Assembly: GCA_947495915.1 (NCBI GenBank)
Contig: CANMAW010000007.1
Location: forward strand, 124,001 to 188,000
Reading direction: 5' to 3'
DNA: 64,000 bases
Origin: Maribacter algarum (ex Lu et al. 2025) (nom. illeg.)
GTDB taxonomy: Bacteria; Bacteroidota; Bacteroidia; Flavobacteriales; Flavobacteriaceae
This document shows positions 47,519 through 56,872 of the stretch, one piece after another (position 1 is the stretch's first letter; each line of letters starts with the position of its first letter). The notes below the pieces were generated by a model. The model made no database searches, was not told the origin of the DNA, and saw only the letters and a list, made by a program, of their open reading frames with translations. The position numbers were made by a program, and so were the translations under genes.

Positions 47519-48598
47519 TTATGCAAATTGATCGCCAAAGGTATCTTTTACCTTATTTAGCACTTGTTTTATATCTTGTTCTTTTGACTTTGGATAGATT
47601 AGCAAAACCTCCTCTTTATCAACTATAATATAATCATTTAATCCATCTACAACAACAACCTTTCCTTTTGGAGAACGAATCATGTTACCAGAGGCGTCTT
47701 CTGCCAAAAGCTGCGCGCCAACGACCGCATTATCTGCTGACCCATCATTCATCTTGTCGTACAACGACCCCCAAGTACCTAAATCATTCCAATCAAAGGT
47801 TGCCGGAAGCACAAAAATAGATTTAGAATTTTCTAAAATAGCATAATCTATAGAAATATTCTCGGCTTTTGGATAGTTCTCTTTAATAAATGCAGACTCA
47901 TCAGAAGTATTATAACATGACATTCCGGCATCAAACAATTCAAACTGTTCTTTTTGAAAATTCTGAAAAGCCTTAACAATTGTTTTTACGCTCCACATAA
48001 AAATACCCGCATTCCATAAGAAATTACCTTGTGCTAAAAAGTCTTTAGCCGTTTCGTAATCAGGTTTTTCCCTAAATTGATTTACTTTTTTGACACCTTC
48101 ACCACTGTTCTTATCAAATTCAATATAACCAAAACCTGTATTTGGAAAGGAGGGTTTAATACCTAAGGTGCAAAGTACCTCTTCGTTCTCACATTTTGTA
48201 AAACAAGTGGTTACATCTTTGGCAAATGCATCTTCATCTTCTATCCAATGATCACTTGGTGCCACAATCATTACCCCATTCGGATTCATTTTTTGAATTT
48301 TCAATGCGGCATACAAAATACATGGTGCAGTATTTCTCATTGCCGGTTCTAAAACAACTTGCTCTTGTTTTACCATAGGCAATTGTTCTAATACAAGATC
48401 GTTATAACGTTCATTCGTAAGTATTAGAATATTTTCTGTTGGCACAAATTTATTGAGCCTTTTAAACGTTTTTTGAATTAGGGTATCGCCTGTGCCAAGC
48501 ATGTCATGAAACTGCTTGGGGTAATCTGAAGTGCTAATAGGCCAAAATCTTGAACCTACACCACCGGCCATTAACACTGCATAATAATTTTTATTCAT
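47519..48598 (-). CDS. manC: Mannose-1-phosphate guanylyltransferase
   Basis: 359 aa; YAVLMAGGVGSRFWPISTSDYPKQFHDMLG, VAPSDHWI, FQFREKPD-type motifs. Confidence 0.92.
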   Translation of the reverse strand: MNKNYYAVLMAGGVGSRFWPISTSDYPKQFHDMLGTGDTLIQKTFKRLNKFVPTENILILTNERYNDLVLEQLPMVKQEQVVLEPAMRNTAPCILYAALKIQKMNPNGVMIVAPSDHWIEDEDAFAKDVTTCFTKCENEEVLCTLGIKPSFPNTGFGYIEFDKNSGEGVKKVNQFREKPDYETAKDFLAQGNFLWNAGIFMWSVKTIVKAFQNFQKEQFELFDAGMSCYNTSDESAFIKENYPKAENISIDYAILENSKSIFVLPATFDWNDLGTWGSLYDKMNDGSADNAVVGAQLLAEDASGNMIRSPKGKVVVVDGLNDYIIVDKEEVLLIYPKSKEQDIKQVLNKVKDTFGDQFA

Positions 48599-48601
48599 AT
48601 T

Positions 48602-49213
48602 TTAATTTTTTATCATTTCTACTTCAGCATTGGGTTGAAACAAGAACATTCTTCCAGTATTCAATTCAATACATTCGTATCGCTTAACCCGTTTATTTCC
48701 TTTTTTAAATAGCTTACCGTTATGAATGCGAAAAACACTACCAAGAGGTAATTCAAAAACGTAAGAATTTTCTGATTGTTGTGTGTCAAATTGCTTCAAT
48801 GCAATTGACAATTGTGCGTCTGTACTACTACTCGCTTTCGGATTTCTAAAATGTTTTGCCAATAGTGGCAACAATTTCGATGGAAAAACCTCAGGTCTTA
48901 AAAATGGTAGCATCAAATATTGAAAAGTTTGTTTCCATTCTTTTCCATGGGGCTTAATTCTTCTTCCAAATTTTTCGAAAGCAACTAAATGTGCAATTTC
49001 ATGAATTAAGGTTATTAAGAATCGATATTGGTTTAGTGTTGCATTTACAGTTATAAGGTGTCTGCCATCTGGCATTCTTCTGTAATCACCATGTCTAGTG
49101 ACCCTTTCATTTACTATTTTTAAATGAACACCCGTGTCTTTAATCAATTCTAAACACGAATTAACAGCACGTTCCGGTAGATATTTTTTTAAGATCATAT
49201 CCATCGTATACAA
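48602..49213 (-). CDS. SprT-like zinc metalloprotease domain protein
   Basis: 203 aa; LITLIHEIAHLVAFEKFGRRIKPHGKEWK (HExxH). Confidence 0.9.
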   Translation of the reverse strand: MYTMDMILKKYLPERAVNSCLELIKDTGVHLKIVNERVTRHGDYRRMPDGRHLITVNATLNQYRFLITLIHEIAHLVAFEKFGRRIKPHGKEWKQTFQYLMLPFLRPEVFPSKLLPLLAKHFRNPKASSSTDAQLSIALKQFDTQQSENSYVFELPLGSVFRIHNGKLFKKGNKRVKRYECIELNTGRMFLFQPNAEVEMIKN

Positions 49214-49258
49214 AAATAGTACTTTTAGACGTCGTCAATTCACTGAATGCTCATTGTT

Positions 49259-49879
49259 ATGAAAAAAATTAGTTTCGTACTTACCGTATTTCTTTTAATA
49301 GGGTGTAATCAAAAAATTCTAAAATCAAAATGGACACGTGAAATTGCGCCCAACAATTTTACAGTTCGGTTCGAAACCTCTAAAGGCGCATTCGATGTCG
49401 AAGTAGAACGCGAATGGAGCCCCAAGGCGGTAGATAGATTTTACCAACAAGTGAAATACAAGTTTTTTGAAAATGCTGTTTTCTATAGAGTCATTCCAAA
49501 TTTTGTTGCGCAATTCGGAAGTAGTGATACCGTAAAAATCAAAGCTTGGAGCAAGTATAAAATTCCTGACGAGAAAGTGATTTTAAGTAATACTAAAGGC
49601 ACCCTTAGTTATGCACGTTCAACGAAAGAAACCAGAGGATCAGAACTCTACTTTAATTTAGCAGATAATACCAGATTAGACACCCTAAATTATAATGAAG
49701 TAACGGGTTTTCCTTCTTTTGGCAAAGTAACTAACGGCTTAGCTGTGGTTTCTGAAATCTATTCAGACTATGAGGCTAATTCTGTTCGTAAATTAAATTT
49801 GTTATATTCAGACAGAAAGAAATACCTTGAGGAATTTTCAAAGCTAGACACTATTCAAAAAGTATACTTTATTAAATAA
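49259..49879 (+). CDS. Peptidylprolyl isomerase (cyclophilin), lipoprotein
   Basis: Lipobox LLIGC; FYRVIPNFVAQFGSSD, SYARSTKETRGSELYFNLADNTRLD, GFPSFGKVTNGLAVV. Confidence 0.9.
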   Translation: MKKISFVLTVFLLIGCNQKILKSKWTREIAPNNFTVRFETSKGAFDVEVEREWSPKAVDRFYQQVKYKFFENAVFYRVIPNFVAQFGSSDTVKIKAWSKYKIPDEKVILSNTKGTLSYARSTKETRGSELYFNLADNTRLDTLNYNEVTGFPSFGKVTNGLAVVSEIYSDYEANSVRKLNLLYSDRKKYLEEFSKLDTIQKVYFIK

Positions 49880-49893
49880 TTATCATTCAAAAA

Positions 49894-50571
49894 TTATGGT
49901 GTAGAATTTGACACTTGTAACAATTTTCCATTATACATTTTGTGACCAGTTAGCGCAAATTCTTTAATATAACTTGCCATTTCAAGTGCTGTAACTGGGG
50001 CTTGATACCCAGGAAATGCTTCTTCTAACATTTCAGTTTGAACTGCACCTAAAGCCAATACATTGAATGAAGGACCAGACTCTTTAAACTCTTCTGCCCA
50101 TAATTCAGTTAAGGTTATGACAGCAGCTTTACTTGAACTATAAGCCGACAAACCAGGAAACTTCATGCTTCCCTGAACACCTCCCATAGAACTGATGGTA
50201 ACCACGTGACCTTCTTTTGACATTTTTGGTAAAACTACCTTTGTTACCGATGCTACTCCAAAAACATTCACCCTATATACCTCTTCAAACTCAGATGCCG
50301 AAGTTTCAATAAAAGGTTTATTCAACAATCTGCCTGCATTATTTATTAATATATCAACGGAAGCCCAATTATCTAAATAATCTTTCAAGGTTTTTAAATC
50401 AGAGGATATGGATAGATCAAATGGAAAAAATTCAATGTTTTTATGCGATAGCTTTGCAATTGGATCAACGTTACGAGATAAAGCCAAAACCTGATGACCT
50501 TCATTTGCCATTAGTTGCGCAAGTTCAAAACCAATACCTCTACTTGCACCAGTGATAATTACGTTTGCCAT
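49894..50571 (-). CDS. SDR family oxidoreductase
   Basis: 225 aa; VIITGASRGIGFELAQLM, NNAGRLLNKPF, YSSSKAAV. Confidence 0.93.
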   Translation of the reverse strand: MANVIITGASRGIGFELAQLMANEGHQVLALSRNVDPIAKLSHKNIEFFPFDLSISSDLKTLKDYLDNWASVDILINNAGRLLNKPFIETSASEFEEVYRVNVFGVASVTKVVLPKMSKEGHVVTISSMGGVQGSMKFPGLSAYSSSKAAVITLTELWAEEFKESGPSFNVLALGAVQTEMLEEAFPGYQAPVTALEMASYIKEFALTGHKMYNGKLLQVSNSTP

Positions 50572-51494
50572 TAGTTATATTTTATTTCTTGTTCTGAAGC
50601 ATTAACAATACCTTCCATCACAGGAATCAACTTATTAACAATCATTGCCATGTGATTAAAATTCATCAAACTATTTTCATCACCAACTTTATGATAGTGA
50701 TCAAAATTAGTAAAGTCAAAAGTAGAATACGTTTGCGATGGTACTGCAAATGCTTCATGAAAAGGATAATTATCTGATCGTTGAAATAGGTTAAACTCTT
50801 TGGCCTTCGGTAAAAACCCAGCTACTTTTTCTTCAGAATATGAATTACTTACATCGGCTAAATTTGACAATTCATAACCCGTTAAATACATTAAATAGTC
50901 TTTATCAACTAAAGGAACTCCAACCATCTCAAAATTTAACATGGCATACAGATTTAAATCAGCATTTTTAAGTTTTTCAGCTAGATGTTTCGATCCTAAT
51001 AGTCCTTTTTCTTCAGCACTAAATAAGGCAAAAATTATACTACGTTTGTTTGATTTAGCTCCTCCAAAGTATCGAGCCAACTCTAAAACCGTTGCTGTAC
51101 CAGAAGCATTATCATTGGCTCCATTCGCAATGGTATCTTCTGAATTAGACTGAGTTACTCCAATATGATCATAGTGTGCACCGATTATTACATATTCATT
51201 TTTAAGCTTCTTGTCTTTCCCTTCAATAAAACCAACGACATTATAGGCGACCTCATCAAAATTAGAAAGGGTATCACGGTAAGAATCAAAATAAGGATCA
51301 ATCTTATTTTTCTTAAAACTATCTTCAATAAAAGTCGCTGCAGCGGCAATTCCTTCAGTGCCCGCCTCTCTTCCTTTTAACTCATCTGATGCTAAAAAGC
51401 CCATAATACTTTCCATTTGCGCATTCGTAGAAGGCTCAGGCATAATTTTACAACTAATGATCAAAATTAACAGGCAAATTATAACATACTTCAT
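50571..51494 (-). CDS. M28 family peptidase, lipoprotein
   Basis: Likely start MKYVIICLLILIISCKI; YVIIGAHYDHIG, GANDNASGTATVLELARYF, FALFSAEEKGLLGS. Confidence 0.9.
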   Translation of the reverse strand: MKYVIICLLILIISCKIMPEPSTNAQMESIMGFLASDELKGREAGTEGIAAAATFIEDSFKKNKIDPYFDSYRDTLSNFDEVAYNVVGFIEGKDKKLKNEYVIIGAHYDHIGVTQSNSEDTIANGANDNASGTATVLELARYFGGAKSNKRSIIFALFSAEEKGLLGSKHLAEKLKNADLNLYAMLNFEMVGVPLVDKDYLMYLTGYELSNLADVSNSYSEEKVAGFLPKAKEFNLFQRSDNYPFHEAFAVPSQTYSTFDFTNFDHYHKVGDENSLMNFNHMAMIVNKLIPVMEGIVNASEQEIKYN

Positions 51495-51525
51495 AGGTCT
51501 TGGTTTTGAACTTTTTAAAGATAAA

Positions 51526-51554
51526 AAAAGCATCCGTTGTTTGACGGATGCTTC
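51526..51554 (-). terminator. Terminator after pdhC
   Basis: AGCATCCGT-tgtttg-ACGGATGCT with a T-run on the minus strand. Confidence 0.75.
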
Positions 51555-51578
51555 ATCTATAAATTATAATATCTTTAA

Positions 51579-53216
51579 CTATGCCAACATAGTTACTGGG
51601 TTTTCTAAATAAGCTCTTAACGTTAACAAGAACTGGGCACCAGTAGCACCATCAACAGTTCTATGATCACAAGCTAAGGTTACTTTCATAGTATTACCTA
51701 CAACGATTTCACCATTGCGAACAACTGGTTTTTGAACAATTGCACCAACAGAAAGTATTGCTGAGTTTGGCTGATTAATTATAGAAGTGAACTCTACAAT
51801 ACCAAACATACCCAAGTTAGAAACCGTAAAGGTACTACCCTCCATTTCAGCTGGAGTCAACTTTTTATTTCTTGCTCTACCCGCTAAATCTTTTACGGAA
51901 CCTCCAATTTGAGTTAAACTCATTTGGTCTGCAAATTTTAATACCGGAACAACCAATCCATCAGGTACTGCAACAGCAACACCAATATGAACGTGCTGAT
52001 GATAAGTCATTGCATCATTACCCCATGTTGTATTGACCTGTGGATGTTTTTTTAAAGCCATTGCACAAGCCTTTACCACCATGTCGTTAAATGACACTTT
52101 AGTATCAGGCAAGTCGTTAATTCTTTTACGTGAAGCCATTGCTTCACTCATATCTACCTCAATATTTAAATAATAATGAGGAGCAGTAAATTTAGATTCT
52201 GAAAGGCGTTTTGCGATAACTTTACGCATCTGCGAGTTCTTAACCTCTTCAGTACCTTCTTGGCCTACAGGTAAATTTATTACTGGGGCAACTGCACTGC
52301 CTGAAACTGTTGATGACTGAGCAGCGGCTGGTGCTGATGTAGATGCTGAAGGAGTAAAATTCTCTACGTCTTTTTTAACAATTCTACCGTGATCACCTGA
52401 CCCACTTACATCTGCCAGATTAATACCTTTTTCCTTCGCTATTTTCTTTGCTAATGGTGAAGCAAAAATGCGCTTACCACTTTGTGATGGGGTATTTTCT
52501 TTTACTGATTCTGTTTTAGTTTCAGCTGGTTGAGCAGCAACTTTATCATCTGATTTAGAACTAACAGATGTAGATGCGCTGCCATTTAAAACAGCATCAA
52601 CATCAGTACCCTTAGGACCTATTACCGCTAAAACTTCATCAACAGGTGAAGATTCACCTTCTTTAATTCCAATATATAACAAGGTGCCTGAATAAAAAGA
52701 TTCAAACTCCATAGTTGCTTTATCGGTTTCTATTTCGGCCAGAATATCTCCTTCTTCAACAGTGTCACCAACATTTTTTAGCCATGCAGCTACAGTACCC
52801 TCTTCCATGGTATCACTCAAACGCGGCATTTTTATAACCTCAACACCTTCAGGTATCTCAGTCGCTTCACCAGTATTGGCAGGTGCTTCAGCCTCATCAG
52901 TTTTGGCAGCAGGTACTTCTTCTGCAGGAGAATCAGCGCCATTACTACTTCCATTTAAAATAGCCGAAATATCCTCACCTTCTTCACCTATTACCGCTAA
53001 TAAAACATCAACAGGAGCGGTATCACCCTCAGCCACACCTATATGCAATAAGGTACCTTCGTTAAAAGACTCAAATTCCATAGTAGCCTTATCGGTTTCT
53101 ATTTCTGCTAAAATGTCTCCCTCTTCTACCCTATCTCCTACTTTTTTCAACCAAGCGGCAACTGTACCTTCTTCCATGGTGTCGCTTAATCGGGGCATGT
53201 TTACTACTATTGCCAT
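51579..53216 (-). CDS. pdhC: Dihydrolipoamide acetyltransferase of pyruvate dehydrogenase, two lipoyl domains
   Basis: 545 aa; two ...AEIETDKATMEFESF lipoyl domains, E3-binding domain, catalytic LACDHRTVDGATGAQFL. Confidence 0.96.
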   Translation of the reverse strand: MAIVVNMPRLSDTMEEGTVAAWLKKVGDRVEEGDILAEIETDKATMEFESFNEGTLLHIGVAEGDTAPVDVLLAVIGEEGEDISAILNGSSNGADSPAEEVPAAKTDEAEAPANTGEATEIPEGVEVIKMPRLSDTMEEGTVAAWLKNVGDTVEEGDILAEIETDKATMEFESFYSGTLLYIGIKEGESSPVDEVLAVIGPKGTDVDAVLNGSASTSVSSKSDDKVAAQPAETKTESVKENTPSQSGKRIFASPLAKKIAKEKGINLADVSGSGDHGRIVKKDVENFTPSASTSAPAAAQSSTVSGSAVAPVINLPVGQEGTEEVKNSQMRKVIAKRLSESKFTAPHYYLNIEVDMSEAMASRKRINDLPDTKVSFNDMVVKACAMALKKHPQVNTTWGNDAMTYHQHVHIGVAVAVPDGLVVPVLKFADQMSLTQIGGSVKDLAGRARNKKLTPAEMEGSTFTVSNLGMFGIVEFTSIINQPNSAILSVGAIVQKPVVRNGEIVVGNTMKVTLACDHRTVDGATGAQFLLTLRAYLENPVTMLA

Positions 53217-53224
53217 CTAATTTC

Positions 53225-54220
53225 TTATTTATGTTCTACAAATGGAAAATCTTCTTGCTCATACACCATATCATATAATTGTTGAACTGGTGGATATTCT
53301 GATTCTTCGGCAAATTTCTCGCATTCTAACACACGAGCTTTCACCCTTTTATCTATCGCTTTAATTTCTTCCTCGGTAGCGTATTCTTTTTCTTTGATTA
53401 CGTCTAAAACTTGAGTAATAGGATCAATTTTCTTATACTCTTCTACTTCCTCCTTTGTTCTATAGTGCTGGGCATCAGACATAGAATGACCTCTATATCT
53501 ATATGTTTTCATTTCCAAGAAAGTTGGTCCTCCACCACTTCTAGCTCTCTCAATGGCTTTACTCATTTCTTCTGCTACAGTCACAGGGTTCATAGCATCT
53601 ACTGGTCCGCAAGGCATTTCGTAGCCTAACCCTAGTTTCCAAATATCAGTAGTGTAAGATGTTCGTGCTACAGAAGTTCCCATAGCGTAACCATTATTTT
53701 CACAAATAAAAACCACAGGTAATTGCCAAAGCATTGCCAAATTAAGTGCCTCGTGAAAAGCACCCTGTCTAACAGCTCCATCACCCATATAACATAGCGT
53801 TACATTATCTCTTCCGGCGTATTTATCTCCAAATGCCATACCAGCACCTAAAGGAATTTGGCCACCAACGATACCATGCCCTCCATGAAAGCGATGTTCT
53901 TTAGAAAAAATATGCATCGAACCTCCCATTCCTTTCGAAGTTCCGGTGACTTTACCATATAACTCCGCCATTACTTGCTTTGGATCAACACCCATACCAA
54001 TTGGTTGAACGTGATTTCTATAGGCTGTTATCATACGATCTTTGGTTAAATCCATCGCATGTAATGCTCCAGCTAAAACGGCTTCTTGACCGTTATATAA
54101 GTGTAAAAAACCTCTAACTTTTTGTTGAATATAAACGGCGGCTAATTTATCCTCGAACTTTCTCCAGAATAACATATCCTCATACCATTTTAGGTATACC
54201 TCTTTGGTGATTTTTTCCAT
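53225..54220 (-). CDS. pdhA: Pyruvate dehydrogenase E1 component subunit alpha
   Basis: Likely start MEKITKEVYLKWYEDMLFWRKFEDK; GKGMGGSMHIF-like region, GDGAVRQGAFHEALNLAMLWQLPVVFICENNGYAMGT. Confidence 0.95.
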   Translation of the reverse strand: MEKITKEVYLKWYEDMLFWRKFEDKLAAVYIQQKVRGFLHLYNGQEAVLAGALHAMDLTKDRMITAYRNHVQPIGMGVDPKQVMAELYGKVTGTSKGMGGSMHIFSKEHRFHGGHGIVGGQIPLGAGMAFGDKYAGRDNVTLCYMGDGAVRQGAFHEALNLAMLWQLPVVFICENNGYAMGTSVARTSYTTDIWKLGLGYEMPCGPVDAMNPVTVAEEMSKAIERARSGGGPTFLEMKTYRYRGHSMSDAQHYRTKEEVEEYKKIDPITQVLDVIKEKEYATEEEIKAIDKRVKARVLECEKFAEESEYPPVQQLYDMVYEQEDFPFVEHK

Positions 54221-54385
54221 TAACTTGATTTTTGTAGAAATTCCGAAAAAACGGAAAACAAAAATACATATTAAATTAATAGGGGAAAAAATTTGAAGAA
54301 AAAGCTTTAACAAAATTTCGTTGTTTCACAAAGCTGTTAAAATTTGTAAGATTCAATCATTAATCACCCTTTAAAAAATTAACAA

Positions 54386-54871
54386 TTAATCTAAAAACGA
54401 ACTATTAAATGCTAATGGTAGAATATCTGCAAGAGCGTTACATTTCAAGATTTGACCTGTTTCACCCATCATTAATATTGCTATTGGTTGTTCTTGTTTT
54501 ATTTCATATTCAGAGATTGCTTGTCTACAATTACCACAAGGTGCTGCCGGCTTATCAACTACATGATTTAAAGATGTTGCAGAAATAGCAATAGCCTGTA
54601 TTGGCACATTTGGAAATTTTGCGCCAGCATAAAAGATTGCGACACGCTCTGCGCACAAACCCGATGGATACGATGCATTTTCTTGATTACTACCAGTTAC
54701 AATTTCACCATTTGCTAATTGAATTGCAGCACCCACTTGAAAGCTAGAATAGGGCGCATAGGCATTGATTCGGGCATCTATTGCAGACAACATTAATTTT
54801 TGATGTTCGGCAGATAGCTCATGCAAATCATCAAAAATGGTAAGATCAAAACTAATTTTTTGTTTTTTCAT
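54386..54871 (-). CDS. cdd: Cytidine deaminase
   Basis: 161 aa; NASYPSGLCAERVAIFYAGAKFP, APCGNCRQAISEYE. Confidence 0.95.
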   Translation of the reverse strand: MKKQKISFDLTIFDDLHELSAEHQKLMLSAIDARINAYAPYSSFQVGAAIQLANGEIVTGSNQENASYPSGLCAERVAIFYAGAKFPNVPIQAIAISATSLNHVVDKPAAPCGNCRQAISEYEIKQEQPIAILMMGETGQILKCNALADILPLAFNSSFLD

Positions 54872-55179
54872 TTCGGAAAATATATATCAGCGAATGTACT
54901 TAATAGAATTAGAACAAGAATAACACTATGAATCAAGGTGATCTTTTTCTTTTTTTTAATAAAATGAATCATGGTGAAAATGAGCAACACAAAAGATATC
55001 AATCGAATCGCTGCTTTAATTACAGATTCAAGAACTAATGTCATTGACAATTGCTCTGCATTTACAACTCGCTTCGCCTCCGGAATATTTCGACCATCAA
55101 AATAGAATAGATAAATTACCAAAGACAAAAAACCTAAATTGAGTAGTAAAACGATTATTCTAAAAACACTCTTTTTCAA
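54868..55179 (-). CDS. Small membrane protein of unknown function
   Basis: 103 aa with several hydrophobic segments, overlapping the cdd start. Confidence 0.65.
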   Translation of the reverse strand: MKKSVFRIIVLLLNLGFLSLVIYLFYFDGRNIPEAKRVVNAEQLSMTLVLESVIKAAIRLISFVLLIFTMIHFIKKKKKITLIHSVILVLILLSTFADIYFPK

Positions 55180-55214
55180 TACAAACTAATGGGTTAAAAA
55201 AAGACCAAAAACAA

Positions 55215-55245
55215 CAAAACCTGCAAAAAGCAGGTTTATATTTTC
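55215..55245 (-). terminator. Terminator after porV
   Basis: AAACCTGC-aaaaa-GCAGGTTT; minus strand followed by TTGTTGTTTTT. Confidence 0.7.
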
Positions 55246-55259
55246 ATTTGCGAATTATT

Positions 55260-56408
55260 TTAATCATTAAAATATTCTTCACCTAAGTTAAAAGTAAGCG
55301 AAAAACGCAAGGTATTTTCTAATGGATTTCTAACCTGCGAGGTTGAAAACAAATATGACAAATCAATTTGAGCTGACTTAAATGCAAATCCAGCCCCGAG
55401 GGTAAAATATTTTCTTGACCCTTTCTCTTCACTTTCATTGAAATAGCCGGTACGTAACATAAAAGAATCTTGATACGTATATTCTGCTCCTAATGCCCAT
55501 GTAAATTCTTTTAACTCCTCTCCAAATCCGTCAGGGGCATCTCCAAATGATTTAAAAATTCCATTGAAAAAACCGATCTGTTGGTATTCATCATTATCTA
55601 AGGCGTCAATACTACCATCACCATTAAAATCTTGTGGGGTTGGCACTAACAATTTATTAAACTCTGTAGTCAACCCAATAACATTATCTTGATCTAAAAT
55701 AAAATCAAACCCAACACCAGCACTTAAATTTGTAGGCAAAAAATTCTCTTGCCCACCTTCATCATATTGAATTTTTCCACCAAGGTTTGAAAAATTGAAA
55801 CCACCTCTCCATCGACCATCAAAACTATTGTATGCTTTTTCTCTAGAGCGATAAAAACCAGAAACATCTACAGCAAATGAGCTTGCAGCTTGCGAATCTA
55901 CATCTCCGTTTTGAGGCAACTTTAAATTTGATCTTATAAAACGACCCGCAACCGACATTGAAAACGTAGGACTTAATTTTAATGAATAAGACCCATCAAA
56001 TGATAATTCATTTGGTTTTGCTAAAGTACCTGGGTCATTAGCAAACTGTCTCAATTCAATTTCACCCAAAGTAAAGTAGCGAAGACTTAACGCAAATGCA
56101 CTTTGATCATCAATCTTAGTAAAAAAGCTAGCGTTTAAAAGTGAAATATCTGTAATTATACTTTCTAAATATGGCGTGTAACTCACTCCAATTCCCATCT
56201 TTCGTTCAGCAAAGGCAAATTTAGCTGGGTTCCATTGTTGCGAAAAGGCATCAGTTGAGGTTGCAACACCCATATCACCCATACCTGCTGATCTTGCATC
56301 AGCTGCAATCGTTAGAAAGGGAACAGCAGTGGTAATAACGCGTTCATTACTTTGGGCAGATATTTTTCCCACGAAAGCAAGCAGGACTAGTACAATTATT
56401 TTTTTCAT
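55260..56408 (-). CDS. porV: Type IX secretion outer membrane protein PorV (LptO)
   Basis: 382 aa; ITTAVPFLTIAADARSAGMGDMGVATSTDAFSQQWNPAKFAFAERKMGIGVSYTPYL. Confidence 0.93.
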   Translation of the reverse strand: MKKIIVLVLLAFVGKISAQSNERVITTAVPFLTIAADARSAGMGDMGVATSTDAFSQQWNPAKFAFAERKMGIGVSYTPYLESIITDISLLNASFFTKIDDQSAFALSLRYFTLGEIELRQFANDPGTLAKPNELSFDGSYSLKLSPTFSMSVAGRFIRSNLKLPQNGDVDSQAASSFAVDVSGFYRSREKAYNSFDGRWRGGFNFSNLGGKIQYDEGGQENFLPTNLSAGVGFDFILDQDNVIGLTTEFNKLLVPTPQDFNGDGSIDALDNDEYQQIGFFNGIFKSFGDAPDGFGEELKEFTWALGAEYTYQDSFMLRTGYFNESEEKGSRKYFTLGAGFAFKSAQIDLSYLFSTSQVRNPLENTLRFSLTFNLGEEYFND

Positions 56409-56872
56409 TTCTTCTAGCTAAGTTTAATTGGCTTTTATTATTCAAAAACACAACCCAAAAACTTAAAACATTGGGGCCGTATGACACGTAAACGGCTATT
56501 TCGGAGATATCTTATATCAAATGGTCATTATTTTTAAACTACCATTTACAAGATAGAACCTTGCAAAAAACAGAATTACAGAACTAATTACTAAAAAAAG
56601 GCATGCTAATTATACCTATAAGTAATGTCTAATCTTAAAACACAATTATGGTGTCATTCATACTATCTAATACTTTATTGCGTTATGATTTTTGAATACC
56701 ATTGCTTTAGGTTTAAACTAGAGAATTCGATTTGGAAAATATTTCTTCGATGAATGAAATATTATATCCAAATCATCGTTTTATATGCCGAAAGTGATGC
56801 TTAATTAATCAAAATCCAAATTACCGACTGTTTTGAAGAACAGTTAACTTATTTGAATCTCAAGTCCTAATT

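Noticed and set aside
52650-53216. Near-repeated DNA segments within pdhC
   Set aside because: Explained by two tandem lipoyl domains, normal for E2 subunits; not a mobile repeat.
52762-53220. 152-aa plus-strand ORF opposite pdhC
   Set aside because: Mirror of the two lipoyl domains and linker; no independent support.
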